A stretch of DNA of 64,000 nt, taken from contig NC_066838.1 of NCBI RefSeq assembly GCF_001640805.2, positions 3,069,101 through 3,133,100 of the forward strand. Reading direction: 5' to 3'. Position 1 is the first letter of the stretch. Each line of letters starts with the position of its first letter. Below are positions 34,895 through 46,884 of this stretch, piece after piece. Below the pieces are notes generated by a model. It saw nothing but the letters and a program-made list of their open reading frames with translations. It did not search any database and was not told where the DNA came from. Origin of the DNA: Lates calcarifer (taxonomy: Eukaryota; Chordata; Actinopteri; Centropomidae). A program made the translations under genes and the position numbers.

Positions 34895-35559
34895 CCTCTC
34901 TCCACTCAATATGGATTCATATCCCATGTTACATGTTACTAACTCAGTATCTCCCCTTTCCTGTAGTATTGTGCTCTTCCGTCTCTCTCTCCTCTTCTGT
35001 CTCTTTCTGCAGGTATTTCTTCCTCTGGAGCTGTAGAGTCTGATCTGTGATGACAAGTCTCCTGCTGCTCCTACAACTCCACTCAACACCTGCTGCTAGA
35101 ATTAGAAATGACTTATACTGCTATTAGTTGTATTGCTGTGTTAGCAGTTAATACTTTAATTATCACTACTATCACTACTACTGTTGTATTACTGGCCTCA
35201 TCTTACATCTGATATGGAACCTGTGTTATGCTATGTTCTTCTTTCGCTATTCCCTACCCCCTCTCCCTCCTCTCCCCCTCTCTCTCCTTCTTAACCCAAC
35301 CGGTCGAGGCAGATGGCCGCCCACCCTGAGTCCGGTTCTGCTCGAGGTTTCTGCCTCTTAAAAGGAAGTTTTTCCTTGCCACTGTCGCCTAGTGCTTGCT
35401 CTTGGTGGGATTTGTTGGGTCTCTCTCTGTAAATACCTATTTTAAAGAGTATGGTCTAGACCTGCTCTATATGAAAAGTGCCTTGAGATGACTGTTGTTG
35501 TGATATGGCGCTATATAAATAAAATTGAATTGAAAAATTGAAAATTGAATAAATCAAGT

Positions 35560-38500
35560 GTGTCTGACTGAGTACATGGGCTTTTTCTACCTGGTAAACA
35601 CTGAAATAATCTGAATGGCAAAGCAAACCACTAGAAGGCGCTCTAATTAAAGGTGAGAGCTATTGAAGAGTGTAACAAAATAAAGTCTTTAAAAAGAGTA
35701 AAGGACACTGAGCCTTATTACATACTAGAGAGTGAGAGGCCTGTGTACTGTAACGTAGGTGCCTCTCTTAACATAAATTAATAAGATGGTTGGGTGCCAG
35801 ACAGGCCAGGTATAAACTTATCCACCTACACCTGTCAAATTTATTTTTCTTTAATAATTTTTAATCAGAGAGGGCTTGCATCCTAGCTACAAAAGAATAG
35901 AAGAAAAGCCAACCAATAAAGGTGCGATAGGTATCTTATATTATTGCACTCTTTCACATCAATGAAGCAAAACTCAGTTTCAATCTCCAGAAAGAGAGAA
36001 AAAGGAAGGAAAAAAAAAAAAATCAAATCTCACAAACCAAAATCACATGGGTCAGTCTCATTTATAGTTCTTTAGCCAGTGGGGTATGAATGCAGGTAAG
36101 AGGGGGTGTGAGTCCATGTGGGAGTCACTTACGGAGGGTGAAGGTGTGAATGGATGGATATGGGAAAATGAATCAACTCAGTCCAGTTAGGGTGTATGTA
36201 GGTGGGTGAATGTTTCTGGGTAGAGAGAGGGAGCGGGAGAGCAGAAATGCATTCAGGTGAATATGGGAGAAGCCAGGAGAGTTTGGGTGATGAAGGGACA
36301 TATCTGGGGTGTGGATGTTGAAAGTGTCCTCTGACATGAAGAAAAAATCCTTAGGAAACCGAGCAGGACAGGTCCAGGGTTCCTTTTTCTCTTCCTACCG
36401 TCTTAGTTCCACCGGTTCAACATTTCATCTCAAGCTCCTCAGGAAAAAACCATGCTTGCTCCATACACTTGCTGAGCACCTTATTTTGGAGCACCATACT
36501 AATAAACCACCAGCAGCAGCAGCCTAGACTGTTAAATCATGGCATATTGGGTCCATGGATACATGCTGTTAATGCCAAACTCTCTGCTGCCAGATTCATC
36601 AGACCAGGATATGCTTTTTCAGTCATCGTCTGTCCAGTTGTGGTGAGCCTGTGCCCAATGCAGCCTCAAATTTCTGTTTCTAATTGTTTGACAGGAGTGG
36701 AACCTAATGTTGTCTTCTGCTGCTGTAGCCCATCCCTTTCAAGGTTTGACACGTTTATTCGCAGATGCTTTTCTGCTCACCACAGTTGTCATGAGATGTC
36801 AGCTCTGACCAGTCTGGCCATTCTCCTCTGACCTCTCTCATCAACAAGGGATTTCTGTGATCCTCCATCTCCTCATGTAGTGAATTTTTCTTAATAGATT
36901 TGTGCAGACCATTTCTCCACAGCTCTCTGATTTTTGTCATTTTTTTTCCAGATGAGAAGTAGCTGAAAGAGACAGGGTAGTAACAGGTCATGGCCAAATT
37001 GTAGTCACTGATTTTTTAAATCATTTCTCAAATGAGAGCTACAGTATAAAGATGTAGTCATGAACACAAAGTACATGCTAGACAGCTGTAATTTCAGCCA
37101 TCATTATTTATTTTAAAGGACATGGTTTCTCACTTAATTAACAGACACTGTATGAGGTCATATAACAAATGGTACTGGCTGGTTCTAGTACGGTATACTC
37201 ACAGGCTTATAAATTGTATTTGGTTGCTTTATTAATTGTTTATAAATCCTTCACTTATGCTTTATTGATCATCCTGCTGATGATAATTTAATAAATTAAC
37301 CATTGATAAACTGTTAGTTACAAGTTAGTAAAATTAATGTGATCTGTGTATTTTGTTAGATAAAAGCTGTGATTAATATAATAGCCCTGAGTGCCTGCAG
37401 ATGCATAATAATGTAACACAGTATTCCTACTTGCTGCTTTGTGTGTGTTGGTCTGGTGAATATGCTGTTTCTGAGGCAAAAGCAATGTATGACTCTTAAT
37501 GGCACAGATTTAACTGTATAGAACAGCACTCTAAAATTTTTATCACACACACAGCACTGCTAAAACATTCACTGATGCAAGTATTTCTGCTGCACATTGC
37601 ACACCAGCATGACTCTAAAGACATCATGGCCGAATATTTCTTTGTTGAAGAAGATTTTGTATATTTTTCAGCATAATTCAATAAGCATGCTGACAGGTCC
37701 ACTGTATGAAAGTGTGGATGTGTGTGTGTGTGTGGGGGGGGGTAAGGGAGTTTTAAGAGCTAAGAACAGAATTCATAATAGATTTTTTCTTGTTGACATC
37801 CTCTTGTTGCACCTTGTGCTTTTGTGAATAATAAAAAAAAAATATTCCACAGTTTCATTGCTCTCTGTAAGTCAGCATCACAATACAAAAAACACTGCCA
37901 TTCTGGGCCTATTTGGACCATGTGTGCGCATAATTGCATAGTGGTATTTGTGTGGTACTTTTTCCTGCACACTTGTCTAAGTTGCAGAGCATGTAGCAAA
38001 AAATCAAAAAATAAACTATGCATTAAACCTTCAGTTTGGCAGTGGTTGACTTCTGAAACTGACAGTGTTCCAGCAGAATGAGCCAAAAATAGAACTAATT
38101 TGACAGAAATATCAGTAGATGCACCGTCTGGTAGAATTCTTTCATGGCCAGTTCAGCAGATGCAGCCCATTTGCTTAAGGGAAATTAAAATGAAGTTTAG
38201 AATTTTCTGGGCTTTGAACAGTGCATGTCTTATCAATTTTGCTGTATTAATGTGGTAATGATGTTTCAGTGAGGAAGCTTTAAGGCAACCACATTAGTTT
38301 TACACCAAGCATACTCAGTAGTGGAGGGGAAACAAGCAGAGTTGAAGAAATTATTAATGCTATAATATTGGGATGACAAATTGAGGTCTGGTTTGTTTAC
38401 TCATCAGTATGAGGTTTATGAAAACATGAGCTTGGAGAGAGACTCTCAGCAGCTGAGTGCAGGGAATGTAATAAGATAGCTGAGATAATGACTAAGTTCT

Positions 38501-38665
38501 TTCCACAAAGCCTTATAGTGGCCATATAAGTATGAGCTGAAGCTGCAACAACTAGTCTTTGAGCTCTAGGAAATTGTGATAGAAATTATTTTCTCTGTTT
38601 CTTCATGATTTGCGGATCAAATGATTAACTTAATTTATAACTGGCTGATTAGACTGTTACAGTCA
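35560..38665. other. Non-coding stretch
   Basis: No gene recognised. There is a GT/G run near 37715-37742 and an A run at 37830-37838. Two fully overlapping opposite-strand open frames at 37,760-38,086 look like chance. Confidence 0.6.
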
Positions 38666-38669
38666 TAGT

Positions 38670-38990
38670 ATGAACAATACTATCATGACTTCAGGGGAAG
38701 GAAACACAATGGCCATCATCATCGACTGGGAGAGAGTGGAGACTGTTCAGAGCATCAGGTTCCTCAGAGTCCACATCGACCATGACCTTGTGTGGACTGT
38801 CATCAAAACAGCAGTGGCCAAGAAAGGTCCTAAGAGGCCTCACCTCCTGAGGTTCCTGGAGAAAGCACAACTTCCATGACAGCTGTTAGTGAACTCCTAT
38901 AGGTACACTGAGTCCATCATTACATACTGCATCACATCATGGTCCCCTGGCTCTGAGAACAGGAATACCCTCCAGTGTCAGTCACACTAC
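38670..38990 (+). pseudogene. LINE reverse-transcriptase C-terminal fragment
   Basis: Frame from 38670 gives IIDWERVETVQSIRFLRVHI, then WTVIKTAVAKKGPKRPHLLR, and after a stop the reading LLVNSYRYTESIITYCITSW. The blocks are those seen downstream of the RT domain in several fish LINEs (a strand with LGVHI-type ending, a KKAQQRLYFLR-type block and a YR..ESILTYC-type block). Short, with stops, and no tail seen. Confidence 0.65.
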
Positions 38991-38994
38991 TGAT

Positions 38995-40290
38995 TTTATT
39001 AACAAGAGCAAATAAAATGCAAAAATATATGTAAATGTAAAATGTAAATAAACAAATTCATTCATTCTTTCACTGATTCATTAATGAATGTCTGCATAAT
39101 CAGTCTGTATCTGTAAATCAAAACAGGATCTTGTAACAGTATCTGTTGCCTACAGCTGCTTTGAAATGTATGAATACTTTCTCCTGCAGTTTATTGAATC
39201 CCTGCAGCCATCTGAAGGCTTCAGGACATATATTGATAAATGTCAGATTACAATACTAATATACACGAGAGTCCACCTTGTTCACTTTCATTAAGTTACA
39301 TGCAAATGACACCAGGCTGCTGCAAAATAACCTAATATTTCTGCATCAGACTGGCCTGTTATAACATATATATATAGTATTCTCCCTTTTTACTGTATGT
39401 GAGAGACATCTGATTAGAGCAGCTCATTAATTCCACATGTCATTCTTTCCAACTTTCTTTTAAGCAAAAGTAGTATTTCATGTTTTATTCTGCAAATGAA
39501 CTTCGGTGCAAGTCACATCAGTTACGTAATTTATGATGTGAAGAATGTGAAATACAGAATTAAAACTAAATAAGCATACTGTAATCACTATTTAATAATT
39601 TATTCATGTTATCATTGTACTAATTAATTAACTGCAAAAAAACATCTGCTGTGGCAGCTGATTTGTTTTCCTGCAGGTTCCCATCACAGCACTCTGCGCC
39701 ATCCAGACAGTGTGGTTTCTTGGAAGAGCATCTTTCCATTTGATAAGTTATGGTTGTCATATTTCACTGTGATTAATTCAGTTGTTTCAGAGCAATAAGA
39801 TCAGACTGACCACACCATGTGATGTTTTAGGACCCTTACCCAACCCTTTTGCAGGGTATGCTGTGCATACATGAACCAAACTAGCAGGTGTGCCTGAACA
39901 TGCATGCATAGTTCATGTTCATAGACCTGCTGCTCTGCACTGGTTGTTGGTCTTAATTATTAAAACAAGTAATGTAAGTGATATGACTGTAACCTAAATA
40001 GCAATCATTATGAAATTACCCAAGTGCAAACATTTCAGTAGTAGCATGGTCCATATATTTATTTGTTTATTGTTTAAAATAACTCCACATTGCCACCAAA
40101 TGTGGTTTCTTGCCAGGAGCAAGTAGTGGTGATGGTCACTTTCCAAGAGCCAGCCAAGGTAGTACCAAGGTTAGAATACCATGTATTCATTGTATCTGAC
40201 ATGGATCACGCTTGTTAGCATGAGCAAGGTAATTTTTAGCTTCAGGAATAATATGAAAAATCATTCATTCATACATACGCATCCAGGCTG
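38995..40290. other. Non-coding stretch
   Basis: AT-rich, no gene recognised. Confidence 0.6.
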
Positions 40291-40294
40291 TGTG

Positions 40295-40600
40295 CCTCTC
40301 TGTACCCTCTCTTCATTATTCACTGCTGTAGTTTTGTGCTTTTCATCTCTCTCTTTCTCCTCTCACTTTCTGCAGGTATGTCTGCCTGTGGAACTGTAGT
40401 GTCTGATCTGTGATGGCATGCTTCCTACAGCTCCCATGATCCTGCTCAACACTTGTTACATTTAAAATATATTAGTCGTATTGCTATTACTGTTATTACT
40501 ATTATAACTGTCATTATTATTTTTATACCCATCATTACTATTATTAATAATTATTACATTATTAATAATACTTACATCTATATATGCTCTCTTTCCCTTC
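40295..40600 (+). mobile_element. Fragment of the same L2-like LINE 3' UTR as at 35.0 kb
   Basis: CTTTCTGCAGGTATGTCTGC and GTGTCTGATCTGTGATGGCA closely match the stretch at about 35,000-35,100 (CTTTCTGCAGGTATTTCTTC; GAGTCTGATCTGTGATGACA), in the same orientation. It is followed by loosely similar ATTACTATTA-rich sequence. The tail is not preserved. Confidence 0.7.
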
Positions 40601-40604
40601 AATC

Positions 40605-41815
40605 ATCAAAATCATCTTAGGAATGCACTGCTGAAGAATGAGCTATACTGCTGAAGTGTAAGTTAACAAATGACCCTTAACCCCTAACCTTCCAGTATCC
40701 ATCAGGTCCAACACTGACATTTTTTTTAAAAATCTCTTCAGTTGCTCTGTCTCATCCAATTGAGACTTGAGCTTGAATCAATAGCCCACAACCTCAGGGT
40801 GTGCTACATGTATGAAATATGAAACCCCTTATTCAGGACACGCACAACTGTACTGTTGGCCAAATCAATACTGTGAGAGCAGAAAGGCACTGTGGGGAGG
40901 AAAGGAGTCCTTTAGGGATAAATTGGAACACTTGCTCAGTTGGGACCCTTTCAACGGTCCTTGTCATTTCTTAGGAAGAATCTATCCACCAAACAATCCT
41001 TGGTTAATCATTCATGTAGCAGTGGGACCTTTTATAATGCTGAAATGTCAAGTGGGTGTTACTGAGGCATTTATTGAAGGAATATCAGCAGCAACCCTGC
41101 CATTTGACAGAAAAAGACCATATGCTCCTCATGCACTTGCACCAAACCTTTCTCAGATTAAAGATTAACCTCACACTATTCAAAACAACTACCGTGACGC
41201 AAAGTAACTACAAAGAGACACAAAGTGAACACAAAAGGATGCAGAAGAACTACAAAGAGAGCCAAAATGGCATCACCAAGTTGTTTTAATGTGTCTTAGA
41301 GTTCTACTGCAGCTGCAAAATAACTACTAAGTACAATAATTAAGTATTGTTTTGCGTCTCTTTCAGTTTGTCTTTCTCTGATGTAGAAGGGGTGGGGGGC
41401 CCTTTACATGTCTGTGCCCGCAGGCCATTTGTCTCATGATACGTCAATGTGACTAGATTACAAAAGACTCAGCTTACTGATACTGAAACAACAGATATAT
41501 TATAGCTATAACTGCTTCGTTGTCAAAACAAGATTAAGTGCACGGAGAAAAACACAGTGGTGCACCAGTGAACTGGTATTTTCCTGCATTGTACTGAGAT
41601 TATTTCTGTGACTGTGCCAGTTTTGTATCTTGTGGTGGTTTGTGTGGCAACCACTACTGGAATTTTGGTGCCAAGAATGAGTGCCCAGATCAGGTAAACA
41701 GCTCAGAATACCTTAACAACCATATAGGTCACTTGTTCCTATCCTCAGATACAATTCTTAGAGATCTTTATATGGGTACGCCAACCACTGGTATGCTTCT
41801 AACATCCCAAATCTT
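40605..41815. other. Non-coding stretch with a short degenerate tandem repeat
   Basis: A 118-codon open frame at 40812-41168 (+) has no recognised similarity and no exon borders. Between about 41190 and 41280 there are several loose repeats of an ACTACAAAGAGACACAAA-type unit, common as a minisatellite in fish. Confidence 0.55.
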
Positions 41816-41816
41816 A

Positions 41817-42740
41817 CGAGGTATGGCTATTAAATAATGGGACTAATGCTGTAATACAATTTTATTGAACATAAACATTTTTCAATGTCTTTCTCCTTCA
41901 ACATACTCTCCTTCTGCATCAACACACCACTGCTATCTGCTATCTGCTATCATTCTTCAGGTCTTCCACTGATTAGAGCAGTGCAGTAGGTCTTCTTCTG
42001 ACAGTTGTCTCAGAATCTCTGTCGTTCTTTTCTTAACTTCTGACACAGATTCAAAACGTGTTCCTTTGAGCACAGATTTGATCTTAGGAAAAAGGAAAAA
42101 GTCACATGGTGCTAGATCAAGTGAACAGGGAGGGTGATCAAGCACTGGGATTTGTTTTTGGGCCAGAAACTGCTTTACTGAGAGCGCAGTGTGAGCTCGT
42201 GCACAGAAGTTTTGGGACAACTTTGACACACACTTTTGTCTTGTTCAAATTTTCACGCAACATTTGTCGAACTGTCTGCAATGGAGACCATTTCTGCTAT
42301 CATTCTTATACTGAGTTGTTTATCATTTCAAATGATTTGTTCAGTTTGTTGAATGTTTTCAGAAGTTTTTGATGTGCCTGGACGCCCAGAACGTCTTGGA
42401 CATCCTCTCTGCCTTCACAAAATCTTTTGTGCCATTCAAACACGTGTACATGACATGCAGTTTCCCCCATACAATGTACGAAAAGATTCAGCTGATGTTT
42501 TATTCAATTTCACCAAAAAAATCTAGTTAATGCGTTGATCAACTTAAGCTTTCCGACGCCTTAGCAAAAACGTATGCACTTCAATCAGTAGCTAGCAGTG
42601 AACTAAAGACTTCACTCATTGGAAACTTACAGCAGTTGTGTGTGAATACCCAACGTTTAATATATAACACTGGGTGTGACTGTAAACCATGTGGTTTTAT
42701 CCTCATAAGCACAGTCTCGTTATTTAATAGCCATACCTTG
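41817..42740 (-). mobile_element. Mariner element with both terminal inverted repeats, internally deleted
   Basis: Left end CGAGGTATGGCTATTAAATA and right end TATTTAATAGCCATACCTTG are inverted repeats of nearly 30 bp with few mismatches, each bordered by a TA dinucleotide (41815-41816 and 42741-42742), as expected for mariner insertion at TA. The element is 924 bp, shorter than a usual intact mariner of about 1.3 kb, and its transposase reading on the minus strand jumps across a missing middle. It is therefore non-autonomous but could have been mobilised in trans when younger. Confidence 0.92.
41957..42530 (-). pseudogene. Mariner transposase remnant
   Basis: Reading leftward from about 42480 the frame gives VFEWHKRFCEGREDVQDV, typical of the N-terminal DNA-binding part; then in other frames VRQMLRENLNKTKVCVKVVPK; then, from 42229, ARAHTALSVKQFLAQKQIPV and PPCSLDLAPCDFFLFPKIK, the block around the last catalytic Asp of the DD34D enzyme, closing with LRQLSEEDLLHCSNQWKT. 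The central catalytic part is deleted and several frame changes are present. No function is possible. Confidence 0.88.
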
Positions 42741-42744
42741 TATA

Positions 42745-44990
42745 TTCATGTTCAGCCCATCGTTTCACATTTCACATCCCTAATCCTATATTCATGTTGC
42801 TTGTCTTTCCCCTTTTTTTTTTTAAACATTTTTCAACCATCATGCAGACACAAAAGTTTGCCTTGCATGATGCCACCCAGACAGAATACAGATCAATGAC
42901 TGATTCTTGTCAGCTCTGTAATTCACAACAGTTAGTATTTTTCGATTTCATTTATTCTGCTCAGGGTAACTTTTAGGTCAAGTGCATAGAGGGAAGATAA
43001 CTTTAGGTCAAGCCTATAGAGAGAAGGAAAAAATAAGGATCACATTAATTCTAAATATTTCCAGTGTTATAACTCTTGATATATTAATACAAACATAGTT
43101 TAAATAAGTCTAACATATCATACACACTCTGTTAATGTTTGTTTCCCAGTCTATATCTTTCACTATAACAACCTGTGTATTTGATTGATGATTGATTGAG
43201 ATGCACAATATATGATTATTTTTAAGACACTACAACAGAATCATGTTTCTGTCACAATATGAAGCAGGTAACAATTTCTTTCAGCAAACATTTTCCATGT
43301 AAAAAAGGTAACATGTAACATGTAAATCTAAATTCAATAAATATCATTAACATTAAAAACTATTTCAGACATGAAATACAACACTAAAAAAATTGACCAC
43401 ATTTTTAATTCTGTGTCAATAGTTTTGCTGGTAAGTGGACGAATGAGAAAGTGAATTTAAATTTTTACCTCATGATGAAAAGTCAGAGAATCACCAAACT
43501 AACTACAATTCATCCTGAGGGGTGCCTGAATATCTGTAATACATTCACGTAATTTTTCATTTCAACTCGCTTTTGCTTTTATTCTGTGTTTTCCTGTGAA
43601 ATACATTCACTTTGCAATTTAGGCTGCACATGAGCTTGATGGAGCAATGCTATACACAGCAAAAAGAAAAAAAAAGGCCCACCAGAGGATGAAAATGGGT
43701 TGAACAGTCATTTTGACTATTTCCACCATCATTGTCATTTTTTATGCTCAGAAAATACAGAAAAAAATATATATCAATCTGTGTCTTAGTTTTTCTTTAC
43801 TCCATTGTAAATTAGAATGATGTTTAAATAGATTACTTTTACAACTCTGATTATTGGTGCATTTCATCCACCCTCATCATTCACCCCCACTTGGTAATAG
43901 ATAATAGATGCTGGCAGACCATTGGCATGTGCACTGTGTCAGAATCAGCCTCCTCATGGACAACAGCACTGGGACGAATGGGTTTCTGGCATTTACAAGA
44001 CCTTGAGGTCACCGGCCTGTCAGACAGAAGGCTCAACATTTCAACTTTCACCACTAAATTTCACCTGCTTTTGTGTGACTGTTGCATATATAATGAATAA
44101 CTACAGTGAGATCATCTCCAACGATTAAAATAGCTTACCCTTTCTGTGCAAAAAGTTGCAAATTGAAGGCTGAAGCTTTAATGAATTTTCCAGGTGACAA
44201 GATTCTGGATCTCTGTGCAAAAAATATTGCTCTTGATTAAGGCCCTTTTCTTAGTCTGACCTTGATGAGAAAGCTCTTAAGTGTTAATAAGGGGATTTTA
44301 ACTTCTTAGAGAAAAATGAACATCATTTGAGTGGAAAAATTTCACAATTTATTGAGCAGTTTGGTGCATCTATAGGCTTGTGCAGATGCAAAGAGTTTTT
44401 CATGTCAAAAGAAATTAAATGGGTTTTTGCTGCAGGTATACTGAGGATTTTGTCCTCCCTCCATATTAAGATATGCAATAATATTCATGCATTTAAGGTG
44501 AAAAGCTTTTCTGTGTCTCTCTCAATAGTATGTTTACTGTTATATTTATAGGTATACATTGAATTGAACACAGTATTTGGTAAAATAAGGAAGTGCAAGT
44601 TGTGCACACACTAATGCCCTCTGAATATGATTCCAATGGCTCTATTTTAACAGTCTAAGCACATGGTCTAAAGTGCATAGAGCCAGGGCATGTAGGGTGT
44701 GTCCAAATCCACTTTTGCCAGTTTAACAGTGCCAATTTCAAAAGGTTGTACTTAGACTTTTAATTAATCATGGGTTTATTTTGGGTAAAATGCAATAAAT
44801 CAGAGTGCCTCCTATTCCCTTTATCTGCTGGTGATAATGTGTGGCAATGTTATGCAACACATAACATGGCTTTTTATTTTTTATCTTTTGCATGTTTGTG
44901 CTGATGCTGTGCATCCTTGTGTGTGTAACAAGCACAGTGTAACTGTCTATGTAGGTGTATATTACTATCATATATAATGAGGCCTTAAGA
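42745..44990. other. Non-coding stretch
   Basis: No gene recognised. It contains a 31-bp tandem duplication at 42968-43029, a fragment at 43,470-43,540 related to the repeat at 28.7 kb, and a segment near 44,640-44,790 (GTGTCCAAATCCACTTTTGCC) that may be another old fish repeat. Confidence 0.55.
42968..43029. repeat. Tandem duplication, 31-bp unit
   Basis: AACTTTTAGGTCAAGTGCAT at 42968 is followed 31 bp later by AACTTTAGGTCAAGCCTAT, each continuing into AGAGGGAAG/AGAGAGAAG. Confidence 0.8.
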
Positions 44991-44996
44991 CAACAT

Positions 44997-45172
44997 TGTA
45001 ATACTGTGGAGGCGACCCACAGCTGGTCCCCAGTTTGACTCCCAATCGGGCTGGACCTTTACTGCATGTCATTCCCTTACTCTCTCTCCTGTTTCCTGTC
45101 TTCTCTTCATTGTCCTTTCAATAAAGGCATAAAAGCTCAAAAAATAAAAAATAAAAAAAACTGTGTAATACT
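44997..45172 (+). mobile_element. tRNA-type SINE with 9-bp target site duplications
   Basis: The body at 45006-45163 contains a box-B-like GTTTGACTCC within a tRNA-like head, followed by a CTGCATGTCATTCCCTTACT and CTCTCCTGTTTCCTGTC region, an AATAAAGGCATAAAAGC end and an A-rich tail. It is flanked by TGTAATACT at 44997-45005 and 45164-45172. A second copy in the opposite orientation lies at 58,022-58,206. Retroposition by a partner LINE is inferred. Confidence 0.8.
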
Positions 45173-45174
45173 CT

Positions 45175-46540
45175 AATGCTGACTACAGATGATGATTTTT
45201 GCTGGTCAATCGCACAATTGCTTTCTGCTGCCTCAAAATAGCAATGGTCCAAAACGTGACATTGCCTCATTTTAAGACCAACATCTGGTATTTGCTGGAC
45301 AGGAAAATAACAACTGCATTGGTCTGAAATTATCAAAGACACTTGTAATGCTGTGCTGTGTAAGATAGGGCCCTGAACATTATGGGAGATTCTTAACTGG
45401 GTAGCCTGTTGAGAAAGAGGAGTCAAATTATTTAAACTAAGCGTAAACACTTAACTTATAATTAGTGCACAAATCATATACTTAAACAAAGACTAACACT
45501 TGATTCATGATTTATTGCAGATGCATCATGAATTCATGTTACTCACCATGAACAAATGATCAAGTCACTGTGGCTTTATATGATTACATCACACTTACTT
45601 GATCAGCAGGTAGGAATGGTAATTCACAGTTACTTCATACATAAATTGACATGCCACCAAATTAGTTAGATTCAGTGCCTCCTCTAATATTACAAAAACA
45701 TATGAAGCTTTTTGTCATCAGAGCACAACATTTTCATGCTGCTGCATGACCCAGTGGTCAAAAGAAGCACCACAGGTCTACCCAGTAAATTGAAAATGTG
45801 TAAATTAGACACAAACCCTTTCATGCATAGTGGTCACTACAGTGGACAGCTATTAAAAAGCTGTTTTCTTGTATATGCATGGGTTTTGATGGTAGAATTG
45901 CACATCAGCTACCATATTGAGAGTTGTTCCATACACTACTAACCATTGGCCAGAACTTGCTGCTGTGAACTCAGAGATATACAAGAGCCATTTTAAAAGG
46001 ATTGCCTCGCTGCTTTGCTAAGTGTTGCTACTTTTTGGGTCAAAGAACCAGAGGCAAGTATTGTTGAGTCATATTAGCTAGCTAAGGCTGACAGATGTCT
46101 GTCAAAGTATGGTATGAAAATAAAAAGTTTTGGAAATGTGAAGATGAATACTGCATACAAATTCATCTGCACAAAGTAAATTTTCAGTTAGTGGCTCCAT
46201 TTCCTAATACTGAAAACGCTATAAGCTATAATCACTTTTCTTGATGAAGACCACACTGTAAAAAATATTCTATAACAAGTAAATATCATGTCTTAAGTAA
46301 AAATATGTAAGTATAATCTGTTAAAGTAAAAGCACTCAATGCTGAAAAATGGCTTTTAGCTGCCTCAGTTTCAGGGTGCTGATATTGTTAATTTTGACTT
46401 ACTACAGCACTTACGTAGAACAGAGCCATTACTATACAATTTTACGATCATTAATGTTATTAGTAACACCTGTGCTTTTCCCACAGTAACAAGTTAAAAT
46501 GTATGCTATTAACCAATGGATGAATAAAAACCTGGAAACC
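45175..46540. other. Non-coding stretch
   Basis: No gene recognised. Confidence 0.6.
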
Positions 46541-46544
46541 TCTC

Positions 46545-46880
46545 ATCCATACATTAATCTCATCCTATCTTGGCTCGTGCAAAAAGTTCCTTGCATGCCT
46601 CCATTATCTTCAAAATGCAGCAGCATGTTCTAATAAAGAAACCTTATTGCATTTTGTCACTTCCCACCAGTGAGCTTCAGAATAGATTTTAAGATTTTAT
46701 TGATAAATTTTATGTCACACATCTTTTCTGGCTTGTAGTTTCATTATAGAACTCTTAACTCAGTATGAGCCAGTTATCTATCTGAGATCCTCAGATGATG
46801 ATTGTGCCTTTGCCTGTATCTTTAAACTCCCTGTGGAGATCAGTCTGGCAACAGCACTGTCATCTCTCTAAATCCAATTT
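46545..46880 (+). pseudogene. Very degraded L2-like LINE ORF2 C-terminal fragment
   Basis: Scattered blocks in changing frames match the end of L2-like ORF2: a LQNAAAC-type block near 46,610, a CTTCCCACCAGTGAGCTTCA (former HWLPV region) near 46,660, an AGATTTTAAGATTTTA (former FKILLL) block, CTGAGATCCTCAGATGATG near 46,782 and CTCCCTGTGGAGATCAGTCT near 46,828. Order and spacing agree with the copy at 34.4 kb. No open frame remains. Confidence 0.55.
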
Positions 46881-46884
46881 TTAT

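Larger units (their letters stand above)
34325..35555 (+). mobile_element. 5'-truncated L2-like LINE, 3' end and 3' UTR
   Basis: Begins inside the C-terminal part of a reverse-transcriptase polyprotein, passes its stop at about 34758, then has a roughly 800-bp 3' UTR with a long TC microsatellite. It ends in GGCGCTATATAAATAAAATT followed by ATTGAAAAATTGAAA repeats, the characteristic terminal tail of a fish L2-like group. 5' truncation is normal for target-primed retrotransposition. The left end is approximate. Confidence 0.8.

Noticed and set aside
37760..38086. Two long overlapping opposite-strand open frames
   Set aside because: No similarity to known proteins, no splice borders; both are explained by a stretch with few stop codons.
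40812..41168. 118-codon open frame as a possible host gene
   Set aside because: No recognised domain, no exon borders, and it ends next to a minisatellite.
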